From Helicobacter baculiformis (GTDB lineage Bacteria > Campylobacterota > Campylobacteria > Campylobacterales > Helicobacteraceae): a stretch of DNA of 54,999 bases. Both the position numbers and the translations under genes were made by a program. Every line of letters begins with the position of its first letter. Position 1 is the stretch's first letter. Below the pieces are notes generated by a model that saw only the letters and a list, made by a program, of their open reading frames with translations, searched no databases and was not told the origin of the DNA. Of this stretch, positions 20,482-29,455 are shown piece by piece. The stretch is taken from NCBI RefSeq assembly GCF_900197685.1, contig NZ_FZMF01000026.1, forward strand, positions 1-54,999, written 5' to 3'.

Positions 20482-20525
20482 TTTCTCATCGTCTCCAAGT
20501 TATGAATTATTTTCTCTTTTGGGGA

Positions 20526-20789
20526 TCAATCTCCGTTAACAATGCCTATCAATGCAAATATAGTAAGAAAAGCACTCCAAATTCCCGATGCAACACACAC
20601 AAAAGCCCATATACGGTTAGCAAACAAGGTATAGATACGGTGGATGAACCACACAACAAAGCTCTCGCTAATAATAAGAACTAGAAGAGGTAAGATAATA
20701 AATTTGACAAGCAAAGCAGACAATAGGGCGATATATATTGGTAAGAAAGGCAAACAGACTAATGCAATGATACTACCAAGTTTTTTCAT
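20526..20789 (-). CDS. Small hydrophobic membrane protein, unknown
   Basis: The 87-residue product starts MKKLGSIIALVCLPFLPIYI and has three to four hydrophobic segments (about 5-24, 27-48 and 62-83). It starts nine bases after the stop of the preceding fragment, with GAGAGA before the ATG, so the two were probably co-transcribed. No family was recognised. Its low-GC, hydrophobic make-up and position behind a possible secreted-protein tail would fit an immunity-type partner, but that is speculation. Confidence 0.5.
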   Translation of the reverse strand: MKKLGSIIALVCLPFLPIYIALLSALLVKFIILPLLVLIISESFVVWFIHRIYTLFANRIWAFVCVASGIWSAFLTIFALIGIVNGD

Positions 20790-20798
20790 CTAATCTCT

Positions 20799-20981
20799 CT
20801 ACTTTAAATAAGTTCTATTACTTTCATCTTTGTATCGTTTTCTTAATTCAAGTACATACTCTATGCCTTGTTTGTCTGCGGCAATATCGTTTTTATCAAA
20901 ACCTGTGCCTCCACTAAACGGCTGCTTGAGAGCGTCCAATATCTCTCCTCCATAACCATACAAAAAGGCTAGAAATAACAA
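20799..20981 (-). pseudogene. C-terminal fragment of a larger protein
   Basis: About 60 codons are open after a TGA, with only TTG available as start. The residues LYGYGGEILDALKQPFSGGTG followed by FDKNDIAADKQGIEYVLELR have the layout (G-x-E-I-x-D ... GTGF-x-x-x-D-I-x-A-D-x-x-G) seen at the C-termini of some secreted or lipoprotein families such as YfiM/DUF2279-like proteins. No signal peptide or upstream domain remains in frame, so this is most likely the tail of a truncated gene. Confidence 0.4.
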
Positions 20982-21207
20982 GATAAATCATATAAATTCC
21001 GTAAAATTGCACAATTTTTTTATAGATTTATTTTTGCCACAAAAGCCCCAATTTTTGCTAAAAGAGGCATTGCCTTTAGTAGGCAGAGTTCCCGAAAATC
21101 AAGGATGTAGCGGGTATAGGTGAAACAAGTATGTAGCAGAAATCCAAGCTTTGTAGATTCACAAAGTTTTATAGGATTTTGTATGCTTGTAAGAACGGAA
21201 GCGAGTC

Positions 21208-22095
21208 TTATTGCAGGCGTGCATATTGCCTTAAAAAGTGGTGGTAATAGTAGATTTTGCGACACTTTTCAAAGATACGCGCCCCTATCCCGGTTTTCTT
21301 GCGTCCTTTATAAGGTGCTTGTGTGCCCATTAGGTGTTTGTTTGTCGCCGTGAGGATGGTGGAATTTGTCTTGTGCTCATCAGTAGGATGCACACTCAAG
21401 GGAATGTAAGTAAAATTGGGGATGTGGTGTACCCAGTATTGGTTCATAAAAACATCTACTGGGGCGCTAAAATGATGGCTTGCGCTCACAAAAGCCTTAG
21501 CTGCTTTAGGTGTGATGTAGTAGGCTAAAGTGGTCAGGACAGGCAGGACGGAAAAATAAAAATGAGTAGCTAGAATTGTTTCTAAAACTTTGGGGTTGAG
21601 AGGGGCAAGACATGTCCCATTGAGTGCGCCAATTTCAGAGTATTTGGGTCGTTTTTCATGAAAATCTCCATATAGACGCACAAAATCAAAAGGGTTTTTT
21701 AGGCAATCTACAATACTCTGCCTGAAATTTGATTGCAAATCAAAATCATCTTCTAAAATCACTATGGGTTTGTTGTTTTCAATGCATTTGAGCCAAAGCA
21801 GGTAATGGCTAGCATAACAACCTAATTCTTCAGGAAACATTTCCCGCCCGTCAAATCCCTTAAACCAAGCGTTTTTATAGAGAGTCTGAAGAGAGTAGGA
21901 ATGTTGGATAAGACTTGAATACCCTAAGTCTTTCTTGAAATAATGGCTGTGTTTATCAACCGCTTCAAAGAGATGAAACTGCAGGTCTATCTCCCCCCCC
22001 CCCCCCTCTAGAATTGGTTTTTGCACGAACGCCTCACATCTTGCGCGCCGTGCACTATTTCTAAGTGAAATAATATAAACATGACAAGATAACAT
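21208..22095 (-). CDS. Glycosyltransferase family 25, phase-variable (ON)
   Basis: This lipooligosaccharide glycosyltransferase is of the LgtB/Lex2B type, which adds galactose or related sugars from UDP-sugars. It starts MLSCHVYIISLRNSARRARC with the family beta strand. ELGCYASH (90-97) and IVILEDDFDL (111-120, the DxD-like metal site) are diagnostic. H. pylori members include beta-1,4-galactosyltransferase HP0826 and the JHP0562 type. Residues 31-34 are four Gly encoded by a G14 run that is in frame here. ATG 22095 with GGAAAG upstream is preferred over TTG 22149. It stands alone beside the decayed region, typical of a variable surface locus. Confidence 0.88.
   Translation of the reverse strand: MLSCHVYIISLRNSARRARCEAFVQKPILEGGGGEIDLQFHLFEAVDKHSHYFKKDLGYSSLIQHSYSLQTLYKNAWFKGFDGREMFPEELGCYASHYLLWLKCIENNKPIVILEDDFDLQSNFRQSIVDCLKNPFDFVRLYGDFHEKRPKYSEIGALNGTCLAPLNPKVLETILATHFYFSVLPVLTTLAYYITPKAAKAFVSASHHFSAPVDVFMNQYWVHHIPNFTYIPLSVHPTDEHKTNSTILTATNKHLMGTQAPYKGRKKTGIGARIFEKCRKIYYYHHFLRQYARLQ
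21993..22006 (-). repeat. G14 tract inside the glycosyltransferase gene
   Basis: Fourteen G on the coding strand encode the Gly run after residue 30. Any change that is not a multiple of three closes the frame. At this length slipped-strand changes are expected every few thousand divisions in Helicobacter, so the gene is almost certainly a contingency locus. The present length is ON. Confidence 0.9.
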
Positions 22096-22252
22096 CGTAT
22101 GTCTTTCCACTATTCTTTTTCCTTTTATATCCCTTATTATTATGTGCAAATGCGATGAGAGTGAAATTTAGGAATTAGCTAACTAGGCATCAAAATCATG
22201 CAAGCATGCGACACCATTCATATTTTATATCGAAGCGATTATAGAGAAATTC

Positions 22253-23137
22253 TTAACTCTCTTTAAGTTGTTCTAGGCGCTCCTTCTTGCTCCCAATATC
22301 AGTAATTTGGATTCCGAAGTTTCCATCTACAATCACCACTTCACCCCTAGCAATGACCTTATCATCTACCAGAATCTCTAAAGGATCATTGACCATTTGG
22401 TTAAGCTCAATCACGCTTCCAATGTCCATAGAAACTACATCTTTTAAGATCATTTTCTTTTGTCCAATACGCACTCTAACATTAAGCTTAATGTCTAATA
22501 GCATGTTAATATTGCGCACTTCTAATTGTTCTAAATGGTTATTATCCCCTTCTGCGCGCTCGCTCTTAGGTATAACAGGAAGGTTAGGCATAGAAGGGGC
22601 ATGTTTGATCTTAGAAGTGTTTTGGGGAGCAACCTTCTTCTTGAAAAGATCGATAAAAACCCCGCCACAGAAAATAAAAAAACTTGATTGTAAACTTCCC
22701 AGCTCAAATCCAAATTCAAAGCCATCGCTATAAGGGTCGAGCAAAGAAGCATCATGGGCATCAACAGCTTCGCTGACTTCAAAAGAGAATTTTGGAATGA
22801 TTTCTTGGGCTTGTAGGGCTGTGGTGAGTGCCCCAAAGATATTAGAGCCAATTTCTTTTATTGCGTCCAAATCGTCTTTTTCTAGGGTTTCCTTGCTAGT
22901 CCCTTCGCCCCCTATCATCAAATCTGCTAGTGCAGTTGCCATAGGAATAGGGATAGCCAAAGTGATTGTTACATTGGTTTGAGGTTTGACCTGCACCACT
23001 ACAGAAGCATGTTCGACGAAAATAAAATCCCCTACAGAAATTTCATTTTTCAGCTCTACAGATGGACTCTTTCCCAATAGTCCGCCTAAAGTAGACGTAC
23101 ACTCTTGAACGAAGAGTTTTAAAAAATCGTCAATCAT
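22253..23137 (-). CDS. fliY: Flagellar motor switch protein FliY
   Basis: FliY is a C-ring component that combines a CheC/FliM-like middle part with a FliN domain. The C-terminal 80 residues (LLDIKLNVRVRIGQKKMILK, GSVIELNQMVNDPLEILVDD, IARGEVVIVDGNFGIQITDI) are a classical SpoA/FliN domain. The N-terminal 200 residues include VTITLAIPIPMATALADLMI and DLDAIKEIGSNIFGAL, the CheC-like EIxN pattern. The ATG overlaps the fliM stop (ATGA). H. pylori has FliY in the same position as well as a separate FliN. Confidence 0.93.
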   Translation of the reverse strand: MIDDFLKLFVQECTSTLGGLLGKSPSVELKNEISVGDFIFVEHASVVVQVKPQTNVTITLAIPIPMATALADLMIGGEGTSKETLEKDDLDAIKEIGSNIFGALTTALQAQEIIPKFSFEVSEAVDAHDASLLDPYSDGFEFGFELGSLQSSFFIFCGGVFIDLFKKKVAPQNTSKIKHAPSMPNLPVIPKSERAEGDNNHLEQLEVRNINMLLDIKLNVRVRIGQKKMILKDVVSMDIGSVIELNQMVNDPLEILVDDKVIARGEVVIVDGNFGIQITDIGSKKERLEQLKES

Positions 23138-24195
23138 TCTTCTTCTTCCTTGATATTACCAATCTTGATTTTGCGTTGGTTTTCTAGCACTTCGAGCACT
23201 TCTTTAACCCTGTCTTTTTCAGTTTGAATCACTTCTTTAATCTTGATGGTCTTGCGGTAACCTTGATAGCCTACCGTGGCTAAATAGCGCTCTTTTTTGT
23301 CAATATTGACCACCACCGTATCATTAGCAACCTTATTAAGGCGAATCGTATCTCCCACAACCAAATCTAACACCTCTTTAAGTGTAAGCTTTACACTCCC
23401 CAAAAACGCAGAAACATCTACGCTCGCTCCACCTACTAGAGCTTGTAATTCTTTATTACGACTCTTTTTAGAGCTGGTTTCTGTGAGCATGACATCGCGA
23501 TTGCCCATTTTTGATAAAATTCCCTCAATGGAGATCACAGGGTAACAAAGATTCATCATGCCCCGGCTATGTCCAATCACAATTTCCATCACCACCATGA
23601 TCACGATCTCATTTTGCGCCACGATTTGCACCACATTCGCGCTGGACTCTTTGGCATCAATGGTGGGGAAAAACTCGGTTACAGGATTCCAAATATCCTT
23701 AAGTATCTGCATCACCTGCTTTAAAATAGTGTCTAGCAAGTTAAGCTCAATATCACTAAATTCGCGAGTTTGATCGTAAGAACTTCCTTTACCTCCGAGC
23801 AGACGATCAATCATAGGGAAAACGATACTAGGGTTAACTTCCAGAACCCCCGTACCTCCCACTGGCTTCATAGAAAAGACATTAAAGCTTGTGGGGCTGG
23901 GCAAGCTCATCAGAAATTCCCCATAGGTCATCTGATCCACACTGTGCAACTGAATTTCCACAATGCTGCGCATGATGGCAGAAATTTGACTAGAGAGACT
24001 ACGCGCCATTTTGTCATGGATACTTCTAAAGGAGCGCAACTGTTCTTTGCTAACCCGATTGGGACGTTTGAAATCATAAAGAGTGATCTGCTTTTGAGGC
24101 ATGATCTCTTTTTTCTGAAGAGTATTGACATCCTCAGACTCGTCAACAACTTCTAGGAGCGCATCAATCTCTTCTTGGCTTAGAATGTCAGCCAT
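23134..24195 (-). CDS. fliM: Flagellar motor switch protein FliM
   Basis: FliM forms the C-ring with FliG and FliN/FliY and receives CheY-P. The N-terminal MADILSQEEIDALLEVV is the CheY-binding and switch peptide. The middle CheC-like domain includes RSIVEIQLHSVDQMTYGEFL, and the C-terminal SpoA domain includes VDVSAFLGSVKLTLKEVLDL. ATG 24195 is chosen because GGAGG lies six bases upstream. The gene overlaps the fliA stop by eight bases. Confidence 0.95.
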   Translation of the reverse strand: MADILSQEEIDALLEVVDESEDVNTLQKKEIMPQKQITLYDFKRPNRVSKEQLRSFRSIHDKMARSLSSQISAIMRSIVEIQLHSVDQMTYGEFLMSLPSPTSFNVFSMKPVGGTGVLEVNPSIVFPMIDRLLGGKGSSYDQTREFSDIELNLLDTILKQVMQILKDIWNPVTEFFPTIDAKESSANVVQIVAQNEIVIMVVMEIVIGHSRGMMNLCYPVISIEGILSKMGNRDVMLTETSSKKSRNKELQALVGGASVDVSAFLGSVKLTLKEVLDLVVGDTIRLNKVANDTVVVNIDKKERYLATVGYQGYRKTIKIKEVIQTEKDRVKEVLEVLENQRKIKIGNIKEEEE

Positions 24196-24907
24196 GCGCA
24201 CCTCCCAAATTGATACGGATTTTTCTAATCACTTCCTTGATAATTTGAGAAATCCTCGATTCGGTAACCCCCAAGATCTCCTTAATTTCGCTTAAATTCA
24301 ATTCTTCAAAAAAATAAAGCTGAATAATGAGTTGTTCACGCTCAGACATAGTTTTTAAAACGCTATAAATGTGAGTCATGAGCTCTTCTAGCTCTAGTTT
24401 TGCGCCGATATGATCCTGCTCGATGGCGTTAAATTGCTCATCTATGGGCACATTGGCATAAATATCAGAAGCAACCTTAGCTTCGCGAATCTTGCTAATG
24501 TCTTCTTGTAAAACTTGAGCTAGATAGACATCGTCAGGTTCTTGTCCATACTCGTTATAATATTTGGAAACCTCGTGGTCGATTTTTTTAATGAGCTTTC
24601 TAGAGGCGCGCGAAACTACGTCTAGGGAGCGCAAATAATCCAACATAGCCCCATTCACACGGGTTTTGGCATAGCCCCAAAAAGAATCATTGAGGGCAAT
24701 ATCATAACGGCGCGCCAACTTAATAAGCTCTTCTGTACCTACAGAAACTAAATCATTAAAATCTACACAACTAGGCAGGCGCTCTTTTAAACGAAATGCC
24801 ATTGCACGCACAGCAGGCAGATATTGGATCGCTAGGTCGTCCTGAGAGCTTTGGATTTGCGCATCATAACTAAACTTTTTGAGCACTTTATTTCTCGTCA
24901 AACTCAT
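24188..24907 (-). CDS. fliA: Flagellar sigma factor FliA (sigma-28)
   Basis: FliA directs late flagellar genes such as flagellin. Region 2 holds LPSCVDFNDLVSVGTEELIK and FWGYAKTRVNGAMLDYLRSL. Region 4 near the C-terminus holds REQLIIQLYFFEELNLSEIK followed by ILGVTESRISQIIKE, the -35-binding helix-turn-helix. The start is uncertain: ATG 24907 gives 239 residues and overlaps the preceding gene by 20 bases. A GTG at 24886, just after that gene's stop, would also work. Confidence 0.95.
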   Translation of the reverse strand: MSLTRNKVLKKFSYDAQIQSSQDDLAIQYLPAVRAMAFRLKERLPSCVDFNDLVSVGTEELIKLARRYDIALNDSFWGYAKTRVNGAMLDYLRSLDVVSRASRKLIKKIDHEVSKYYNEYGQEPDDVYLAQVLQEDISKIREAKVASDIYANVPIDEQFNAIEQDHIGAKLELEELMTHIYSVLKTMSEREQLIIQLYFFEELNLSEIKEILGVTESRISQIIKEVIRKIRINLGGAHG

Positions 24908-25199
24908 AGCTGTGTACATATTTTAACAGCGCATCCACTTCTTTTTCGCGCTCCACAAATTCCTTATTAAAATTACTCAATTTACGCTCCAAATCTGCCT
25001 TATTTAAGAATCGCTTACGCGGGTAGATAAAGTTCATGAATATGGAAGCAAACACGAGCATGATCATGTAAAACCCGGCCGTGGAAACCAAAGTTCCAAA
25101 GAGGACATATTCGGGTTGATCAAATTTGATCAACGAGAGGATCAGTCCAATAAAAAAACCCCCGACGATGGAAAAATTCACAAAGTTTTCTACTTTCAT
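24888..25199 (-). CDS. Small membrane protein of the flhF-fliA operon
   Basis: This 103-residue protein has two membrane helices (about 8-25 and 33-58). A charged C-terminal helix follows (ADLERKLSNFNKEFVEREKE). A counterpart of similar size lies at the same place, between flhG and fliA, in H. pylori (HP1033 type). Function unknown; conservation of position suggests a link to flagellar gene control or assembly. Confidence 0.82.
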   Translation of the reverse strand: MKVENFVNFSIVGGFFIGLILSLIKFDQPEYVLFGTLVSTAGFYMIMLVFASIFMNFIYPRKRFLNKADLERKLSNFNKEFVEREKEVDALLKYVHSYEFDEK

Positions 25200-25208
25200 G
25201 ACACCACC

Positions 25209-26081
25209 TCACAAATATCGTAGTAAGCGTTTGAAAAACCCGATGAAATTGTCCTTAGGCGTTTCTATCACATTGTGTTCCATCTTCATGGTTAAAATTT
25301 TAGAAACCTGCCCCATTGAAAACGAAAAGGTGTTAAAAGGCTCACTTTTGCATAAAAGCTTGCGATTTTTGATAGATTGCTTGAGCGCGTTGCTGTTTTG
25401 GATATAGCCCAAATAATTCAAGGTCATGTGTGGGATATTTTCTTTGGCGACACGTTGGATTCCGCTAAAGATTTGCATCGCCTTATCGGCTGAATCGACC
25501 ATATTGACCAAAACAAAGGCATCGTTTTTAGTTTTAGAATTAACCTTAATGGTGGTATAGGCATCAGTAATAGCCGCCGGGTCAGAAGTGGTGATCACCA
25601 CCACGCAATCGCTCGCGCGCAAGAAAGCTTGGGTAAACTCCCCAATCCCCGCCCCAGTGTCAATAATCATGTAATCTAGATCGTCGAGTACATTTTCCTC
25701 ATCTACAAAACTATCTAAGATTTCTTGGCTCACATACTTAAAAATCTCTTCCCCACTATCCCCGGGCACCAGGTAAAACCCCTCTTCAATCGGGTAGATC
25801 ACTTCATTAAAACGCGCTTCACCCCTGAGCGCGTGCAAAATATTCTTACTAGTCTTGATTCCAAAGATGATATCTAGATTAGCCAATCCAATATCTGCAT
25901 CTAAAACGCCCACCTTGTAACCACTTTTAAACAAGCTATAACCTAGATTTGCACTGATGGTAGACTTGCCCACACCCCCCTTACCGCTCGTGATCGCGAC
26001 AAATTTTGTCTTGCCCTTTTTGCTAAAAATGCTTCTAGGCTCCATGATGTGCTCCAAACCGCTCGCTTGGTTGTGCGTCAT
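25209..26081 (-). CDS. flhG: MinD-like flagellar number regulator FlhG (YlxH)
   Basis: FlhG is a ParA/MinD-family ATPase that works with FlhF to set the number and polar position of flagella. The deviant Walker A SGKGGVGKST lies at 32-41. DADIGLANLDIIFG and YMIIDTGAGIGEFTQAFL are the switch regions. The start is the ATG at 26081 (MTHNQASGLEHIME), which overlaps the flhF stop as ATGA and matches the H. pylori N-terminus. The longer frame to 26123 lies inside flhF. The C-terminal helix (FIGFFKRLLRYL) is a likely membrane-targeting sequence. Confidence 0.94.
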   Translation of the reverse strand: MTHNQASGLEHIMEPRSIFSKKGKTKFVAITSGKGGVGKSTISANLGYSLFKSGYKVGVLDADIGLANLDIIFGIKTSKNILHALRGEARFNEVIYPIEEGFYLVPGDSGEEIFKYVSQEILDSFVDEENVLDDLDYMIIDTGAGIGEFTQAFLRASDCVVVITTSDPAAITDAYTTIKVNSKTKNDAFVLVNMVDSADKAMQIFSGIQRVAKENIPHMTLNYLGYIQNSNALKQSIKNRKLLCKSEPFNTFSFSMGQVSKILTMKMEHNVIETPKDNFIGFFKRLLRYL

Positions 26082-27412
26082 GCTTTTTTCCTGTTGGGAT
26101 GTGCAAACCCATCGAGCATGCAATCCACCAAATAATCATTGCTAGCGACCAACAAATCCATGGGCACTTCCTGACCGATACACAAGTAACTGATGGGCTT
26201 TTTGCTCTCATAGACTAGGGAAAACAAATTTCCAAATCCGCGACTCTCGTCCAATTTGGTGAAAATCAAACTATCGATCTCCAAAGGGCTAAAGGCGTTG
26301 TAAATATCCTTCAAATCTTCGTATTTCGTGGTGAGTGAGAGTACAAGCGTGGTATCGATCTTGTAGCCATTTTCAGTAAACTTCTTCAAGGCTTCGATTT
26401 TCTTTTTATCATGCTGAGAATGCCCAGTTGTATCAATGAGCACTACATCGCAATACTCTAGAGTACGCATTTCTTTTGTAAAATCCTCTGAGTCCATCAC
26501 GGTCTCAATGCCAATCTTCATTTTTTTGGCATACCACATCAACTGCTCCACCGCGCCGATGCGATAGGTATCCAAAGTCAAAATCCCCACCTTATATTTT
26601 TTGTCCAACATCTTAGAATAGCGCGCGGCTAACTTGGCTAAGGTGGTGGTCTTGCCCACGCCCGTAGGTCCCACCAACATCAAAATTTTCTTATAACTAG
26701 GATCTAAACTTTCATGACGACAATAGATCATCTTACGCAGAACTTCTCTAAAATAACGCTTTACCGTTACTGAATTTTCACGCATTTTTACAGGCATCAT
26801 TTCCAAGCTCAAACGCATGATTTCATCCAAATGAGTCTTGTGCATGCCACTATTTTTAGCCAAACGATAGATTTCTGCAAACTCCTGCGGAATGATAAAG
26901 TTAGGACTCTTATTGTCATTCCATACCATATTCTGAATGAGCTTAAGATTGTCGTTAATCTTATTAAGCTCGCCTTTGATAGAGTGCAACTCAACCCCAT
27001 CCCTATCTTTCTTGGGGGAGGAGATCTCTTTGGGAGTAGCCTCATCTAATGCGCTCGCCTGTGTAGGAATAAGGGGCGGAGGTTGGCTCGACACTCCGGC
27101 CAGTTTGCGCATCTCCTCTAGGGTTTTAGAAAGCTCAATGCTCACCTCTTCTTTGAGAGGGGGTATAGGTTCTTTGGGACGGGGTGTAGATTGCAGTGCG
27201 CTCTCTAAGCGTTCTTGCATATTATTACTCTTGGGCTTGGACTCTTCTTTGGGCTTGTCCACAGCTACCACCACTTCATAAAGCCCGGGTTCTGTTAAAC
27301 TTTTCTTGCGGATTTCTTGAGCCTTCACCACTAGGGCATTATGTCCATGTTCACTTTGGGCGCGTTTGAGTGCTTCAGCAGTGGTTTCGCCACTATAGGT
27401 ATAGAGTTTCAT
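26078..27412 (-). CDS. flhF: Flagellar SRP-like GTPase FlhF
   Basis: FlhF is a signal-recognition-particle-type GTPase that marks the pole for flagellar assembly and is needed for flagellar gene expression in epsilonproteobacteria. The B domain (about 1-160) starts MKLYTYSGETTAEALKRAQS and is low-complexity later on. The N and G domains follow, with LVGPTGVGKTTTLAKLAARY near residue 247, a DTYRIGAVEQL block and VVLIDTTGHSQHD. The 444 residues are normal. GGAGAT before ATG 27412 fixes the start. Confidence 0.95.
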   Translation of the reverse strand: MKLYTYSGETTAEALKRAQSEHGHNALVVKAQEIRKKSLTEPGLYEVVVAVDKPKEESKPKSNNMQERLESALQSTPRPKEPIPPLKEEVSIELSKTLEEMRKLAGVSSQPPPLIPTQASALDEATPKEISSPKKDRDGVELHSIKGELNKINDNLKLIQNMVWNDNKSPNFIIPQEFAEIYRLAKNSGMHKTHLDEIMRLSLEMMPVKMRENSVTVKRYFREVLRKMIYCRHESLDPSYKKILMLVGPTGVGKTTTLAKLAARYSKMLDKKYKVGILTLDTYRIGAVEQLMWYAKKMKIGIETVMDSEDFTKEMRTLEYCDVVLIDTTGHSQHDKKKIEALKKFTENGYKIDTTLVLSLTTKYEDLKDIYNAFSPLEIDSLIFTKLDESRGFGNLFSLVYESKKPISYLCIGQEVPMDLLVASNDYLVDCMLDGFAHPNRKKA

Positions 27413-27414
27413 GC

Positions 27415-27891
27415 TCATCTCCATGCCATGTGTTGCAAGATTAGAGGCACAAGCACAGAGGTGCGCCGACTCCACCCAGGGTGGGGTAGGGTCAAATAAG
27501 GCTGTCTAGAGGTCATATGGTTAAAAAAGAGAATATCGATGTCTAGCGTCCTTGGGGCATTTTTAAAGGGGCGTTTGCGCGCGCGCCCCCAGCGTCTCTC
27601 TAAATAAAAAACAAGTCTAAACAACTCCCGCACACTTAAGCTTGTGCTAAAAGACAGAGTGGCATTCGTAAAATCTCTCTGCTTGGTGTAGCCAAAGGCA
27701 GGATTGATATAGAGAGGCGAGGAATACACCCGTGAAAATAGGCGATGGCGTGTCAACCACACCCATAACCCTTCAAAAATTTTCTTAGAATCGCCCACAT
27801 TGCTCCCTATGCCCAAAGTTGCTGTATTTCTCAAAATGTACCTGCGTTTACACTTGGCAGGGAAAAAGCGCGTGTAAACAAGCGTGCACAT
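27415..27891 (-). CDS. folK: Hydroxymethyldihydropterin pyrophosphokinase
   Basis: FolK is a folate pathway enzyme that transfers pyrophosphate from ATP to 6-hydroxymethyl-dihydropterin. The N-terminal signature TLGIGSNVGD, the central RRWGRARKRPFKNAPRTLDI, and DILFFN carry the substrate- and Mg-binding residues. An N-terminal extension of about 25 residues (YTRFFPAKCKRR) is also found in H. pylori, so the early start is kept, although GGAG is very close to the ATG. The stop lies two bases before flhF. Confidence 0.9.
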   Translation of the reverse strand: MCTLVYTRFFPAKCKRRYILRNTATLGIGSNVGDSKKIFEGLWVWLTRHRLFSRVYSSPLYINPAFGYTKQRDFTNATLSFSTSLSVRELFRLVFYLERRWGRARKRPFKNAPRTLDIDILFFNHMTSRQPYLTLPHPGWSRRTSVLVPLILQHMAWR

Positions 27892-27898
27892 CACTCCA

Positions 27899-28927
27899 TC
27901 AAAGAACTTCAGCCCTAGAGTGTTTCACAACCACTAGGTCCTCAATACGCACCCCATATTGCCCCGGGATGTAAATCCCGGGTTCTACAGAGAACACCAT
28001 GCCCTCCTCAATAATCGTCTCACTCCTAGGAGAAATAAAGGGCAATTCGTGAATATCTAAGCCAATTCCATGCCCGGTGCTATGCGCAAAAAACTCCCCA
28101 TACCCACTCTCTGCAATCACGCCTCGCGCAATGGCATCGATTTCTTTACCTGTCATGCCTGCACGCAAATTCTCAATCGTGCTCTCTTGTGCTTTGCGCA
28201 CTACATCGTAAATTTTTTGTAAGGTCTTATCTTTAAAATATTGAGTGCGCTCAAAACTGAACTCCCCATCAAAAAAAGCGGTACGCGTACGATCAGCACA
28301 ATAACGCTTGTATTTGATCCCCATATCTGCCAGGAGCAAATCCCCCTTTTGCAAGCGCACCTCCGGGCTGGGCAAAGCATGAGGCTTGGCCGCATTAGCA
28401 TTGATTGCCACAATGGGCTCAAAACTCAGATCATACGCTCCGCTACAGGTTAAAAACTCCTTACTCTTGAATTGGAGTGCTCTTTCTACATGTCCTTGTG
28501 CGCTGGCGACATGGCGGGCAAAACTCTCAAAAGCCTCCACATTCAACGCTTGTGCGCGCTTGAGCAAGGCAATTTCTGCTTCACTCTTGACGATGCGTTG
28601 TTTCCTATGATAATCGATTTCCCCGACCAACTCACATCCTCCCAACCCTGTAGCGAGTCGTTCATAAATCTGCACGCTAATTTGCGCCTTATCAAAATAG
28701 AGTTTGGGGGTTTTGTGTGCCAATTCGATCGCCTTTGTCCACAAATCAGCACTTTCCACCACCTCTACACCCGCTTGTACACTCTGACGCGCTTCTAAAG
28801 TGTAGCGCGCATCGGTGATAAAGAACGCCCGATCTTCTAGCTGTAAAAAAATGCCATGATCACAGCTGTAGCCACATGCGAAGTACTGAGCGTTTTCGTC
28901 GGTAGTGAAATGTGCGTTCACACTCAA
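27899..28927 (-). CDS. M24-family aminopeptidase P / Xaa-Pro peptidase
   Basis: This two-metal peptidase of the pita-bread fold cleaves X-Pro bonds. The creatinase-like N-terminal domain (about 1-115) precedes the catalytic domain with [20 protein letters not shown] (metal Asp pair), [15 protein letters not shown] (metal His) and [13 protein letters not shown] (metal Glu). The 342 residues are close to H. pylori's proline peptidase. It begins at TTG 28927, which overlaps the aroQ stop (TTGA). It is the third gene of the aroQ-to-fliY run. Confidence 0.9.
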   Translation of the reverse strand: MSVNAHFTTDENAQYFACGYSCDHGIFLQLEDRAFFITDARYTLEARQSVQAGVEVVESADLWTKAIELAHKTPKLYFDKAQISVQIYERLATGLGGCELVGEIDYHRKQRIVKSEAEIALLKRAQALNVEAFESFARHVASAQGHVERALQFKSKEFLTCSGAYDLSFEPIVAINANAAKPHALPSPEVRLQKGDLLLADMGIKYKRYCADRTRTAFFDGEFSFERTQYFKDKTLQKIYDVVRKAQESTIENLRAGMTGKEIDAIARGVIAESGYGEFFAHSTGHGIGLDIHELPFISPRSETIIEEGMVFSVEPGIYIPGQYGVRIEDLVVVKHSRAEVL

Positions 28928-29418
28928 GCGTTTGTCCTAGCAATAGAATCTGCTTGTGCTTGATTTTCTTTAATCGCCTTAATTTCGGCTAAAATTTGCA
29001 TCATGGCGATCAGAGCCACATGGTAGCCAAAAGCCCCAAAACCGGTTACCACACCCGCACTCACTGCGCCCGTGTAGCTAGTCTTCCTAAACTCTTCGCG
29101 TGCAAAAATATTGCTCAAATGCACTTCAATCACGGGCATGTCCGCAAGCATGATTGCATCGGCAATGGCAACAGAAGTGTGCGAAAACGCCCCGGGGTTG
29201 ATAATAATCCCTTCAAAATCGCTTCCTACGCACTCCTGAATGCGATCGATGATTTCCCCCTCAAAATTTGTTTGAAAAAAATCCAGTTCCAAGCCATTTT
29301 GCTTGGCAAAACTTTCCATGTTTCCATGGATCTGATCCAAAGTTACAGGACCATAAAGTCTGGGGTCGCGATGCCCCAGCATATTTAAATTAGGTCCTTG
29401 AATCACCAAAATCTTCAT
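28924..29418 (-). CDS. aroQ: Type II 3-dehydroquinate dehydratase
   Basis: AroQ is the shikimate-pathway enzyme that dehydrates 3-dehydroquinate. The type II signatures [16 protein letters not shown] (catalytic Tyr), [16 protein letters not shown] (catalytic His) and [17 protein letters not shown] are all present. The product has 164 residues. AGGAG lies five bases before ATG 29418, which is favoured over the TTG three bases earlier. It heads the operon running to fliY, which mixes metabolism and flagellar genes as in H. pylori. Confidence 0.95.
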   Translation of the reverse strand: MKILVIQGPNLNMLGHRDPRLYGPVTLDQIHGNMESFAKQNGLELDFFQTNFEGEIIDRIQECVGSDFEGIIINPGAFSHTSVAIADAIMLADMPVIEVHLSNIFAREEFRKTSYTGAVSAGVVTGFGAFGYHVALIAMMQILAEIKAIKENQAQADSIARTNA

Positions 29419-29455
29419 CAAAACTCCTTAGGATAGATGCGCTAGTATAGCACAA

